Assembly (NCBI GenBank): GCA_019914945.1 | Contig: CM034111.1 | Span: forward strand, 6,200,001-6,264,000 | Direction: 5' to 3' | DNA length: 64,000 nucleotides | DNA from: Typha latifolia | Taxonomy: Eukaryota > Streptophyta > Magnoliopsida > Poales > Typhaceae | In this document: piece by piece, positions 37,469 through 48,900 of the stretch | Numbering within the stretch: the first letter of the stretch is position 1 | Layout of the letters: each line of letters begins with the position of its first letter | Program-made: the position numbers and the translations under genes | Notes under the pieces: generated by a model | What the model saw: the letters and a program-made list of their open reading frames with translations, nothing else | Database searches by the model: none | What the model was told of the DNA's origin: nothing

Positions 37469-40333
37469 TCATCGACACCTCGCAAGTACACGAACTGGCT
37501 CCAGAATCTCTGTCTCCTCTAATGGCTCCGATAGAACTGATCCAATGACCTGGTGATCTCCAATCTGCTCCCTCAGCAATAAAACATAGAAGATCGGATG
37601 TACTCTTGACCGCTCAGGCAACTCCAAGCGATATGCAACTGGACCAATACACTCTAACACCCGAAACAAACCGAAGTAGCGATATGCTAACTTCTAGTTT
37701 CGCATCGGACGCAAGGTCACCCGTCGGTACAGTTGCACCCTCACAAGCACCCAACTACCGATGTTAAACTCCTGCTCCCGATGGCTGCGATCATAAACTT
37801 GCTTCATGCGATTTTGAGCAAGTTTAAGATGGGCACGCAACCTCCTCAATGTGGCGTCTCTATCCATCAATGCCAAATCCACCTCCATCCGATCCGCATA
37901 TGCCACAGGGTCATAGGCGCGTAATGTCTGAGTTGTGCACCCATACACCACCTCGAATGGAGTATTACCAATATTGCTGTGGTGAGCAGCGTTATAAGAC
38001 CACTCCGCCCATGGTAAGAACTTCAACCAGCGTCTCAGCATCTCTCCCACAAAGCACCGCAAATACTGCTCAATGTCTCGATTGACCACCTCGGTTTGGT
38101 CATCCGTCTATGGATGGTAGGCCGAATTTAAGTTCAATCGAGTCTCTTGCAATATGAAAAACTCCATTCAAAAGTCGCTCACAAATACACGATGACGATC
38201 GGAGAAAATCGTGCATGGCATGCCATGCAACCTAGCAACATCTCTCACAAAAATTTCAGCCACTGACTTGGCTAAGAATGGATACGACAATGCAGAAAAG
38301 TGCGCATACTTGCTCCATATGTCAACCACCACAAAAATAACGGAATAGCCACGTACCAACGGAAGACCTTCTATGAACTCCATAGAAATATCTTTCCAAA
38401 CATGGTCTGGTATCGATAGAGGTTGAAGTAATCCGGTCGATTTCAATGTGGTTGCCTTTACCCTTTGATAGACTTCGCAAGCACGAACAAAACTCTTCAC
38501 ATCTCGCCACAGCCCTGACCACGTGCAGCTTTGTGATAACCTCCTATAAGTCCTCAAGACACCCTCATGACCAGCTTTTGGAGTTTGGTGAAAGTGCTCC
38601 AACAATTTCGGCCTCTGTCCGTCATTTGCGGGCACCCGGATGCACCCGCGGTCCAGCAACAAATCGCCTCGATTCTCTAACTCCGGATGGCGCTCCGGAT
38701 AATCCAATACCTCCTGTAACAATCTCATAATATCTAGGTTAGATGTACATGCATACCTTAGCTCATCAAGAAAAGGAAAAGTGGGAGAAAAAAAGACTAT
38801 AAGCTCAGCGATATCGGGTTGGCACGATAGTGCATCCGCCGCTCTATTTTCCGTCCTCTTCTTGTACTGAATTTCATAATCATACTTCAGCAATTTTGTG
38901 ACCTATCTCTGTTGTGCCGGAGTGTGAATACGCTGTCCTATAAAGTTTGGAAGACTCTTTTGATCAGTTCTAATAATGAATCACCTACCGATCAAATAAG
39001 GCCTCCACTTTGTCACCACATGTAGGATTGCCAACATCTTCCTCTCATAGGTCAATAATTGCTAGAATTTTTATGATAAAGGCTTGCTGAGAAAAGCTAT
39101 GGGACGTCCTCCTTGCATTAGTACAGCTCTTATACCAAACCCCAACGCATTGTATTCCACAACGAACTCTTTGGTGAAGTCCAGTAGAGCTAGAATAGGC
39201 GCTATTGTCATTACTGTTTTTTAATTTTTAAAAGACTATAGTGGCTTCCTCCGTACATCTAAAAGAATCCTTTCTCAGCAATAAAATGAGAGGAGCAATG
39301 ATCTTGCCATACCCGGTGATGAAGCGGCGATAATACCCGGTTAGCCCCAAGAAGCCGTGCAATCCTGTGGTGGAAGTAGGGATCGGCCAAGCTGTCATGC
39401 ACGCCACCTTTTGAGGATCCACTGCCACTCCTTCCATTGTTATGATGTGGCCTAAATACTCCACTTGTGGTACTCTCTAGAGGCACTTGGACTTCTTAAT
39501 CTTCAGTTGGTTTTGCTTCAACAAATTTAGCCCATCTTCCAAATGTCGCTAATGCTCCATTTCATTCCTACTATACACCAAAATATCGTCAAAGAATATC
39601 AAGACATACCGTCGCAGCAGTGGCAAAAAATATTATTTATGAGGCCTTGAAAAGTAGCTGGAGCATTGGTAAGACCAAATGACATCACCGAGAACTCGTA
39701 GTGCTTGTCTGGAGTCTGAAATGTAGTTTTGTGCACATCTGTCAGGTGAACTCTAATTTGATGATACCCAGCCCTCAAGTCAAGTTTGCTGAATATGATC
39801 GCCCCTACAAGCTCGTCTAGCAGCTCCTCTATGACCAAAATGGGATACCGGTCCTTGACGGTGAGAGCGTTTAGTGCTCGGTAGTCGACACAAAAATGCC
39901 ACGACCCGTCCTTCTTTCGCACCAATAACACGGGCGATGAGTAAGAGCTATGACTTTGTTGTATGAGGCCTTGTTCCAATATCTCGACCACTATCTTGGA
40001 GATAACTTCCTTTTGCACATGTAGATACCAATATTGTATCACGTTCGTCGGTGCAGCCCCGGGCACAATCTCGATGCGATGGTCCGCCGTTCGCTTCGGC
40101 GGCAACTCCTTTAGCTTCTCAAATAGTCCAGCAAATTTATCCAATAAATTAGACAAATCAATTATATTACCTGAGCTCATTTGAGGCTCATCTCCTGCTG
40201 GTCCTAACTGAAGAAGATAGGCCCAATCACTCGCACAAGGCAGCCCCACTATCGGCTGCATCGCTGGAATCGATAAGGATAGAACGCTATTAAGTTGCAC
40301 CTCTTTGTTTCCTTGCTTAAATTTCATCCACAT
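37469..40333 (-). pseudogene. G3 pol: RT, RNase H, integrase
   Basis: RT spans 40333-39228 in two frames. It has VLLVRKKDGSWHFCVDYRAL, SKLDLRAGYHQIRV, SFGLTNAPATFQ, then an intact FFDDILVYSRNE box near 39590 that lies in another frame after a shift near 39620, and GLTGYYRRF. Integrase spans 38893-37694. The zinc-binding motif has CEVYQ where CxxCQ is expected, MEFIEGLP stands for MDFIEGLP, and SDRHRVF stands for SDRDRVF. The Glu region (NRDIEQYLRCF) is near 38080. The C-terminal part 37669-37469 has LECIGPVAYRLELP. So RT catalytic residues survive but integrase is crippled. Confidence 0.9.
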
Positions 40334-42123
40334 ACTCTAAAAATCAAATGTGATGGTCCCAAGCTCTACAACTATTGAGTGCCAAGGATAATGTCCACTC
40401 CTCGCAGCACCTACGGATATAAGTCCACAATGATGTCATATCTTTGCACTCATATACCAACCCGGTGGCACAAGCTCTCCACTCGAAGCTTTGTGTCGTC
40501 TCCAATAGCAACCTCAAACCCCGTAGTCAGTTTAATGTCCAAGCCCATCTGCCTCACCAACCTCTCGTCTAGAAAATTGTATGTACTCCCAGAATCGATA
40601 AGGATGTGCGCACAATACTTTATAACGAGTTCGTCCACCCGCAATATTCTCGGCGTGAAAGTACCAGAATATGCATGCATCGATATCTCAACTTAGATAT
40701 CTTCCTTTGCGCCCTCCTCCACATCCTCCCCATGGTCCTCCTCCGCATACTCTCCATCACCAACAACCTCCTCGTCTCCCTCGAGATCGTCGATGACCAT
40801 CACACTCCCAATCAGTTTGGAACACCAATGACTAGGGGTGAAACGTTCATCGCATTGAAAGCAAAGCCCTTAGCTCTTCGCTCCTCCACCTGGGTAGGTG
40901 TGAGAGTTTGAACGGGGGGGTCTTGTGCCTCCTCTAATATCGGAAGAGGGTCTCAAGGGTGGTTGTGCTCCAGTACTAGCAGCCACTACCTTTGAACCCG
41001 CAGAATTTTCTGCTAGTGTTCTCGGCACAAACCACCCATCTCAGTTGCCCCAACTTGCCTTCGCTGCATCTTAAGAGCCTTGTGCTTTTGTTCCATCCTC
41101 ACGGTCTTCTCAAATGCCTCTTCAAGAGTGGTAGGACAAAGAGCATGAACATCCGCCTAAATCTTCTCCTGCAGCCCTGAAATAAATGTGCTCATCAATG
41201 TTGGTTTGGACCAAGGTAGCCTCAACGACTACTAACTCTTTCAAATTTTGCTTAGTACTCCAACATGGTTATCCTTTGAACCATCTTGCTTAATGTGGCA
41301 GCAAAATCTTCATACACCGCTATCCCAAATCTGCATGTAATCCTTCTACAAAATTTTACTCAACCGGTAAATCCTCTACCTCGAATGGCCGATCGATACC
41401 AATGCAACTCCATTCTTTATAGGTGAAAGCTTGCCATCGTCACCTTTGCGTCTTCTGTTGTCCCTTGACAATCAAAATACTGCTCCACTTGAAACACCCA
41501 ATCTATCAGATCTTCGCTTTAAAATTTTGAATAGTCCAAGCGTGTAGTTCTCCCTCAGATAGCATTGTCAAGCTCGCGAAAGGTCTTTGGTTCAGGTCTG
41601 AACTGCTATGCTTGTTGCTCTCCTTCTCTGAATCCTCGAAAATGCCTAACACCATCTCCGAAGGGATCGGCATCATCATCAAAGTGTCAATCTTCTTCAT
41701 CGACGAAGCGCACCTATGCCGCGCGTCTCTCGGGTTCCACCACCGCCGGCCTCGGGCTATGTATCGGAGGTGGGGGATGATGTGTAGGAATAAGTAAAAG
41801 AGGATCACTGACATTAACATGTCATACCTGGACCTGTGGGGCGTTGGTTCGGTGTGGTTCTACCGCTGGTCCTTCTAGCGGCATCGAGGAGATGACGAAG
41901 TCGATCAGTTCATGACATATTCCTTCAAGGCATTATGATCATTCTACATTCCGTCTACCCGATGCAGCCATATTTAGAACATGCCCCTAAGTTTATCTGC
42001 CAAGCTCATGCTCACACCCATGGACGTTGGTTGACTCGGTCCTACCATGGCCGCACTAAAGGATTCAGCCTCTCGATTAGGGTTTTCGTAGCTTGAGTCT
42101 TCCCTTGTCGGCGTGCCTTCCAT
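40334..42123 (-). pseudogene. G3 gag and protease remnant
   Basis: The reading starts MEGTPTREDSSYENPNREAE at 42123. Gag continues with stops to about 40830, where a decayed CxxC-HxC knuckle can be read. The aspartic protease (40680-40450) is intact at its active site: LIDSGSTYNFLDERLVRQMG. The short plus-strand frames over this stretch are antisense shadows. Confidence 0.75.
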
Positions 42124-42164
42124 CTTCCTTGTCTCCACCATTAATGGAGGTCCGAGGTTCGCTT

Positions 42165-42178
42165 GGCTCTCATACCAA
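42165..42178 (-). promoter_or_regulatory. G3 primer-binding site for initiator Met-tRNA
   Basis: On the minus strand, directly after the LTR end TTATCA, the sequence TTGGTATGAGAGCC matches the plant retrotransposon site TGGTATCAGAGC with one change. Confidence 0.8.
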
Positions 42179-42877
42179 TGATAAGTTACGGAATGTCCTC
42201 TTTAATATCTGGATTGATTTGAGGAAATAGTCCGTACAACCGAGGGAAATGTTCACCAAATATTCTCCTATAGTTAGAAAATTATGAAACCAAGGGTGGT
42301 CAATCTGTAATTTTCTGATCTACGTTTTTTGTATTTATGCCCTTCACAGATTCAAACTGCAACTGGGATGAAAATACACTAGAGTGAGAGTGATGGTGGT
42401 AGTGACAAGTGGAGATGATGACAGGGTTATGGATGACAATGGAGATGAGGGTGGATGGTTGATGTAATTTTAGAGATAAGGATGAAGGGGGAGAAATGGC
42501 TGAGATCCTAAGGAGGAGGGAGGACTCAACAGACAAGGGAGATTAGAAGATAGATGGGACCTTGCTAACGGTAGAGGTTGCTGGTTTGTGAAGAGGGATG
42601 AGTGAGATTAGGGTCGAGAGACTAGAGAGAGGTTAGAGGAAGATAGAAACCAATATTCATACATCATAATGATTTTGGTTGTCATCCATATCTTTTAAGA
42701 GGCTAACCAACAAGCCAAAATAATAATTATTAACCTTAATAATAATGGACTCTCGCCGATCACGTTCGAACGGGGTCGACCGCGTTCGAATGCACAAAAT
42801 ATATTCTTTGTGGATGCGAATTGATGTAGGTGTTCACATGCAAGCGTTTGAACGCACATTTGCATTCTATGATCACG
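42179..42877 (-). repeat. 5' LTR of G3, truncated
   Basis: Begins (plus strand) TGATAAGTTACGG as at 36498 and follows the 3' LTR through GTTCGAACGGGGTCGACCGC. The match stops near 42877; about 120 bp of the LTR start is missing. Confidence 0.85.
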
Positions 42878-43143
42878 GCGCTACCAAGAGGAGGAGAAAA
42901 TCAAAGAAAAACCTAAATTAAACAACAAATTGCAAATCAAACTTACCTAAAGGATGAGGGAGCTCTAGTGCTTCGATCCATGCGGTCAGCAGTTCTGACG
43001 GTGCTCTGGCGCATCAGGAAGAAGAAAGGGGAGAAAGACCACTCGTGGGGGAGAAGGAAAGGGGCGCACATGCCCCGCAAGTGCGCACCCTTAAGTTTAG
43101 CGAACATGTGGGCCATTATTTTTTTTTTTAGTGTATGTTACAT
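42878..43143. repeat. LTR tail fragment
   Basis: A GC-rich stretch ending GTGTATGTTACA, in style like the 3' ends of S1 and S3 (GA-rich block, CGCACATGCCC segment, T run, TGTTACA). The family assignment is tentative. The ORF starting at 42968 is probably chance. Confidence 0.35.
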
Positions 43144-43479
43144 TTGGTCTAATAGCAAGCCATGCAATTTTTTGGGATATCAATTGTTGCTAGTGGTAAT
43201 TGATTGTCTTAGCATATTTAGATGGTAATAGATCACTTTATTGAAATAGAATTGGATAATTCAAATGTAATCAATAATATGATATAAAAGTTACATACAT
43301 GACTTGTGAACCAATCAAGAAAGGTCTCATTGTGAATACGCTCAATTTCTTTTTGTTGTTTTCGCTGATGATATATCTTTAAAATGTCCAAGTGTATTTT
43401 ACAAATGAAGAGTATTGTAACAATTTCTCTATCAGATTAATAAAATAAAATAAATTAAATGCTAGATTGTAAGAGGTAT

Positions 43480-45662
43480 CTAACACCTTAAATAAGGTTG
43501 AATTTCCTCATAGTTGATTAGCACATATCGATGTGCTTGTGCTAAAGTTATTTCATCCAACACTACAACCTCTTCCCTACCAATTTGACGACCAATTCGT
43601 GTGAAATAAGGAGCTCCATCTTGTTGCATATCTGTACATCCATTATAATTTCGAGTACTCTTATTAAACTTTGTCTCAACTCCATGGAGGTAAAATGAGC
43701 AAAATGCCAAAGCCTCTTCAACTAAATAACCTTCCGTAATACATACTTCTAGGCCTTTTCGATTTCGCATGTAACTTTTTAGCGTAAATAAATACCTAAA
43801 ATGAAACAAATGTCTTAATTTCATCCAAGCATATATTACAAAATATGATAAATTTTTAAAAGTATAAATATGTTCCTTTCAATGGAATACATCCAATGAT
43901 AGTGAACTAGTCCAGCAACCTTAGCCTCAATAGCAAAATGAACTGCTAAGTGTACCATAATATCAAAAAATGATGGTGAACATGTTTTTTTTTTTTCAAT
44001 TGGCACAATATAATGGCAATGTTGAAGGTCACCTACTTAGATAACTTTACTGTATAGTGCCCTAAAAAAATAACTCAGCTCAACAATTATGACAAAACTT
44101 ATTTTTTTTGGCAGTACATTTCTAAGTTCATCCAAAACCTTAGGAAAATTATGAGCGAAAATGCTTTGTATTGTACAACGGAGGAAGCGCCCTAAAGAAA
44201 ATTATGACAAAACTTACTTCCTTTAAGGTCTTTAGGAAAATTTTCTTCTCCTTGTTTGACAATACAAAGCATGCAGCAAAAAGACATATTTTGTGTCCAA
44301 CTGCTCTTAGGATAAAAGAGGATCAAGATGAAACTTCATAATATCTTTTATTTTTCCTTCAATGTTTAGTAAAGTGTAAAACGCAATGTCACATATATTC
44401 TTTTTAATATGCATTACATCAAAATTATGATGTAATAGAAGACTTTTCTAATAAGGCGGTTCAAAAAATATACCTTTCATTTTCCAATTATTATGTTTTG
44501 AGTTATTTTTATTAGATCTTCTCTTAAAAATCCTATCACAATTTTGCAGATTAATTAGTGCATTTTTGTATTTAGTTTTTCTATGAAAAAATGCTCAATC
44601 GTGATGAAATTTATGTCCATGCTCTAGAAATCTGCGATGGCCCATGTAGCAAAACTTTATACCATGTCTTACGTAAATAGTCTGTCTCTAAGTTGCATAG
44701 AAGGCAAGCTAATCGTCCTTTGGTACTCCAGTCGGATAAGTTTGCATAACTTAGAAAACCATTAATTATTCATAGTAGTGCTGTACGCATTCAAAATGTT
44801 TAAATGCTCTATAAATCATAAGTAAGTATCAATACCATCTAATCATAATTCTTTCAACTCTTCGATCAATGGTTGAAGATATACATCAATATTGTCACCC
44901 GGTGTTGATGGACCCTCAATGAGCAACGACAACACATACGTACGATTGTTTTATACACATCCGTTGCAATAAATTATAAGGAATTAGAATAATTGGCCAA
45001 GTGTTGTGAGAAATATTCATTGTCCTAAATGGATTGAAGCCATTGCTTGTAAAACCTAGTCTAATATTACGAGACTTGAAAGAAAATTTCGGTACTGAAA
45101 ATCAAAATATTTCCAAACTAAAGAGTCGGCTGGATGTTTAGGAGCGTCATCTTTTGTTCGATTTTCCTCATGCCATCTCATAAAGGAAGTAGTTTTTTTT
45201 ATGACATGTAAAGTCTTTGTATTCTTAAGAGAAAATTGACGAAGATCCTTAGCTCGGATTTTGCGCTTCTTTGACAAATGCTTTTGTTTAGTTTTCCATC
45301 TTGAAGCATTACAAATATTGCATGATGATGCATTAGCAAATGACTAGGACATGCATCAATCTTGTTATAGGATAGACTCAAATCTAAAGTAATTTTATTA
45401 GCCACATAAAATGTCCTTGGCAATGTTACTCCCTTTGGAAAACTTCTACTAACAAGTCAAGAAGTATGTCAACTAATTTATTGCTCCACTTATTTAGACT
45501 TTTTAGAAGTAGAAGTCTCAAGATAAATGATAGTTTTAAAAAGTTCTTGCAAAATGGATATAACTCTTGTTCTGAATCTTCTATCAACTTATAAATTTTC
45601 TCTGTTTCTATATTTGGGCCCTCTCTATTATCATTGGTTTCTCTACAACTTATCATGCTCAT
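43480..45662 (-). pseudogene. CACTA (En/Spm) TNP2-type transposase pseudogene
   Basis: Minus-strand fragments occur in family order. KIYKLIEDSEQELYPFCKNF and LNKWSNKLVDILLDLLVEVF are near 45600. ITLDLSLSYNKIDACPSHLL is near 45370. TSFMRWHEENRTKDDAPKHP with ADSLVWKYFD is near 45160. The core, with HHNFDVMHIKKNICDIAFYT, is near 44420. A DUF4218-like C-terminal part at 43824-43480 has TLKSYMRNRKGLEVCITEGY, LVEEALAFCSFYLHGVETKF and LAQAHRYVLINYEEIQPYL. Numerous stops and shifts show it is dead. The terminal CACTA repeats were not found. Confidence 0.88.
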
Positions 45663-46635
45663 ATTTATGTAATTTAAAATCTATCATATATTATTATATA
45701 TAAAATGAAATAGTAAGATAATCTATTTGCCGTACATGATTGAATATTCAATGACTATCTTACATATAATTAATATTGAATCAAGAAATAGTAAGAATCA
45801 CAAAACTAACTATAATTAGATCTTGTTAATACTTATATTTTATTTAAATTTTATATTTATTTAGCATTTTATTCTTATCTTATAATTATATACTTTGACT
45901 ATTTTTTTATAAAAAGAACAAACATTTTATTCTTATTTCATAACTAGTATTTTATAATAATAGTATATTTATAGTCTTAAAATTAAATCGGTATTGTAAA
46001 TCTAGTTATTTAATAAAAAAAGCAATTCTAAATCTAATAAACCATCATATATTATACGAATAAATTCTAATTAGATAAACATTTAACTTCTGATTACCTA
46101 AACATTTTTTAAATTCCGAACTCCTTATTTTAGACCCCATGGACTTTGCTAGCGATGAGTTAATACTTGATTGATATGTGTTTTGTGCTTTTAACCAGAT
46201 TACAAGTAGTCTTGTCGCCTAAACAACTTTCCTATATTAGGATATTTTATATATTTATATAAACATTCTGTTTTTGACTTCCAACATAATTATATGATTA
46301 TATATATATATATATGATTCGGACGAGCATATTTTTATTTATTTATTAGGTTGATGTCGGGCATGAGTATACAAATGATTTAGAAATGATTAGAGATAGA
46401 TCTTGTGCATATTTTATTGGTCGAGTTGATTTATAACACAATCAGGCATGAGATGGATATATGATTGGAAGCTGCATTGCATCATATTTTCTTTGACTTA
46501 TTTATCACCGAAATTTCTAATATGCATGACTTGTTACAGTTCTTGATAAATGTATATGATCTATTATTAGAAGGAAATCATAAAATTATATGTATATGTG
46601 ATGTGAATGTTGGGATGATATCTAATCTGAACTGA

Positions 46636-46910
46636 TATTAGGCATACTCTTAGCGTATGCTAGAGTATAGTTATAGCTAATAGTTGTACTCTTAGCATAT
46701 GATAGGGTACAACTATCATTGGTATATCGTTAGCATATGACATGATATGATTATTACTGAAATACTCTTAACGTATGGGAAAGAATGATTCTCTTTAAAG
46801 ATACCCTTAGCGTATGGCAGAGTATGATTATCTTCAAAAATGCCCTTAGCGTATGGCAGAGTATGATTATCTTTAAAGATACCCTTAGCGTATGGTAGGA
46901 TATGCTTTGA
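46636..46910. repeat. 39-bp minisatellite, seven units
   Basis: The core TAGCGTATG (or TAGCATATG/TAACGTATG) begins at 46651, 46693, 46731, 46769, 46808, 46847 and 46886, so the spacing is 42, 38, 38, 39, 39 and 39. The last units are nearly identical: ACCCTTAGCGTATGGCAGAG. A related LTR at 56640-56760 has only about two units in reverse orientation. Confidence 0.85.
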
Positions 46911-47739
46911 GTTTGTGGTATGATGGCAAAATTTGTATCGAGTTTAGAGCCAGGTATTGAGTTTAGAGGTTATCATGGCTCAGCATGGTGAAGGATATTC
47001 AGAGTTAAGACTAATGATTATGATTGTGAGAAATATGTGGATTATATCTGATTTTGACACACATAATTATCGAGCGATTGGTATGCATCATGAATAATGA
47101 TTATTATCACTTGATCATGATTGTTATATATAATATAGTGTTATATTTGGTGAAGTTATATTATAATTTCATCAGTAAAAATATTTTTGATTGAGGATAT
47201 AATATGTCATTCATAAAATATACTGATTACATATATATATATATATATATTTGAGGATATGTATACATGCTCATATATGATATCATACCTCTTTCCTAAT
47301 TTATATTAGGGTTAATTACACCGACACCCCTAATTATACCCGGTTTTCACGGGGTCGTTATCGTCAAGAAAATTGGGCGAATCGGCTTACGTGGCAATCA
47401 TATGAGAATACATTAGCTGCGAAATGACCTAGATACCCTCAATGGTGGGAAAGAACTTAATTTTATTTTGGTCCAATAATAATGGACGAATATACCCTCC
47501 CTCCCTCGTCTTCATCTTTCCTCCCCGTTATCTCACTCTTTCCTTCCCTCCCTTCTTCCCTCCTCTCTTTCCCAACGAAGCTACCGCCCACGACGACGGC
47601 GGCGCATGAGCAGGAGGCGACGGTCCGATGGAGCAGCGACCGAGTGCCACGGAGCGACGCTCTATTCACGGCAGTGGCGACCCCTCCCCGTTCTCTCCCT
47701 CCCACCTTCCATCCCTTCAATTCTCTCCCGGAGCAGCGA

Positions 47740-47992
47740 TTGGGTGCCACGGTGCTGGAAGGCTTCCTATCTGCTGAAGTGTCTCCTGACCACTTTTTAG
47801 CCAATTAGCAAATGCGTCGACCAACTTCACAAGCATCTTGTGAGGTAAACCCGATGCCTCAGAAGAAGTTTCCTCTTCAATAGTATCATTATCAGAACTA
47901 GAAGTGAGTGGACCAATCCATGGCCAACTTTTGTTTGACTTCTCGTAGGACACAGGCGGCTTCCATCCATTTGCTCCTAAAGGTGCCAACTT
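47740..47992 (-). pseudogene. Captured fragment resembling plant NFRKB (INO80-associated)
   Basis: The minus-strand frame reads APLGANGWKPPVSYEKSNKS, WPWIGPLTSSSDNDTIEEET and LPHKMLVKLVDAFANWLKSG, ending QETLQQIGSLPAP. I recognise this as the winged-helix/NFRKB-like region of the plant nuclear factor related to kappa-B-binding protein. The match ends abruptly after SLPAP, as expected for a captured exon piece. It is only ~80 codons of a protein of over 1000 residues, and the upstream frame is shifted, so it cannot make the original protein. Confidence 0.65.
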
Positions 47993-48900
47993 TTGTTTGG
48001 CCTTTCACGACGATCCGTCTCACTATTGTGAACAACAAAAACTTGGACTCTTTCTACTGATCTGCTCGAGAGTCTCTCATTATCCACTGATTTGGAACTT
48101 CCATCCAAATTTTCCCCACTTTCATCCAGCATGGACCTGTCATAGACATTCACGTAGTTTGCTTGCCGCGAAGAATGATCCAGATGCACCATACCTTTTC
48201 GCTTCTTCTCTGTAGTATGACTTTTCACCGCTGACGGCTGCAAGTTTTCACTAGTTTGCAGAGCATGCCTTTCTTCATCAATTTAATGCCAGACAAATAA
48301 CTAGGCTCAATCATGTTATCTTTATGCTTCCCCTTCTTAGCATAAAGGTTCCACAACTGGAGGAATACGAGCATACACCCTTTTACCTGTCCATACGTCT
48401 ATTGGCTCTTTTGGAATCAGGAACTGATTTAACTATTCCATATGGATAGAACTCTGTCCTCTGGAAGAACGTGCGCGAGTTGAACTCCTTGATTGCGGCC
48501 AGGACACGGGGATTGGAGCAGTTGACGTCGTCACAGGAGGAGGATGAAGCATTGAGGGTAGGTAAAGGGGCGGGATCGGGGGAACAGAGACGATAGGAGA
48601 GGAATAAGAAGGGGATGGCGAGGGGACGAGGTCTTCGTCGGTGCGGAGGAGGGAGTCGTCGTTCTGGAAGGTGGAGTTGTGGATCATAGCGGAGAGAGAG
48701 GTGGTGAGGGCGGCGGAGGAGTGGAACCAGGGTCGGGGGGTTGGTAGGTGATAGCGAGCTCGTCGTCCGGCGCTGGCCTTACCCCAAAGCTTCTTGAGCT
48801 CTTCGTCGGCCGGAGCCGCGGCGTCCTTGGCGCACTCGTCGGAGCTGTGACGACTTGATCTGAGAAAGAGAGAGAGAGTGGGAGGCGGACGGTTGGGTTC
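47993..48900 (-). pseudogene. Captured fragment(s) of unrecognised host gene(s)
   Basis: GC-rich, gene-like minus-strand frames. 48243-47995 includes KKRKGMVHLDHSSRQANYVN, DESGENLDGSSKSVDNERLS and RSVERVQVFVVHNSE. A Pro/Ser-rich frame covers ~48860-48433 (CAKDAAAPADEELKKLWGKA, later MIHNSTFQNDDSLLRTDEDL). A second frame there reads LAAIKEFNSRTFFQRTEFYP. Stops and shifts separate them. I do not recognise the parent genes; the lower fragment could be another piece of the NFRKB-like gene. Confidence 0.45.

Larger units (their letters stand above)
36498..42877 (-). mobile_element. Ty3/gypsy element G3, nearly complete, 5' LTR truncated
   Basis: Minus-strand layout: 5' LTR remnant (42877-42179), primer-binding site, gag (ATG at 42123), protease, RT, RNase H, integrase, polypurine tract (37322-~37345, AGGTGGGGGAAGCGTGGTGG), 3' LTR (37321-36498). 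The primer site next to the 5' LTR reads TTGGTATGAGAGCC, one mismatch from the initiator-Met tRNA site TGGTATCAGAGC. The order protease-RT-RNase H-integrase is that of Metaviridae (Ty3/gypsy). Stops and frameshifts make it non-autonomous. Confidence 0.9.

Noticed and set aside
40379..41180. Plus-strand frames of 62-105 codons over 40.4-41.2 kb
   Set aside because: Antisense shadows of the G3 gag-protease region.
46636..46910. Considered as a CRISPR-like array because of regular spacing
   Set aside because: Units are contiguous tandem repeats without unique spacers, in a plant nuclear LTR.
47482..47808. 108-codon plus-strand frame
   Set aside because: Antisense to the captured NFRKB-like fragment and the GC/CT-rich sequence beside it; Ser/Pro low complexity.
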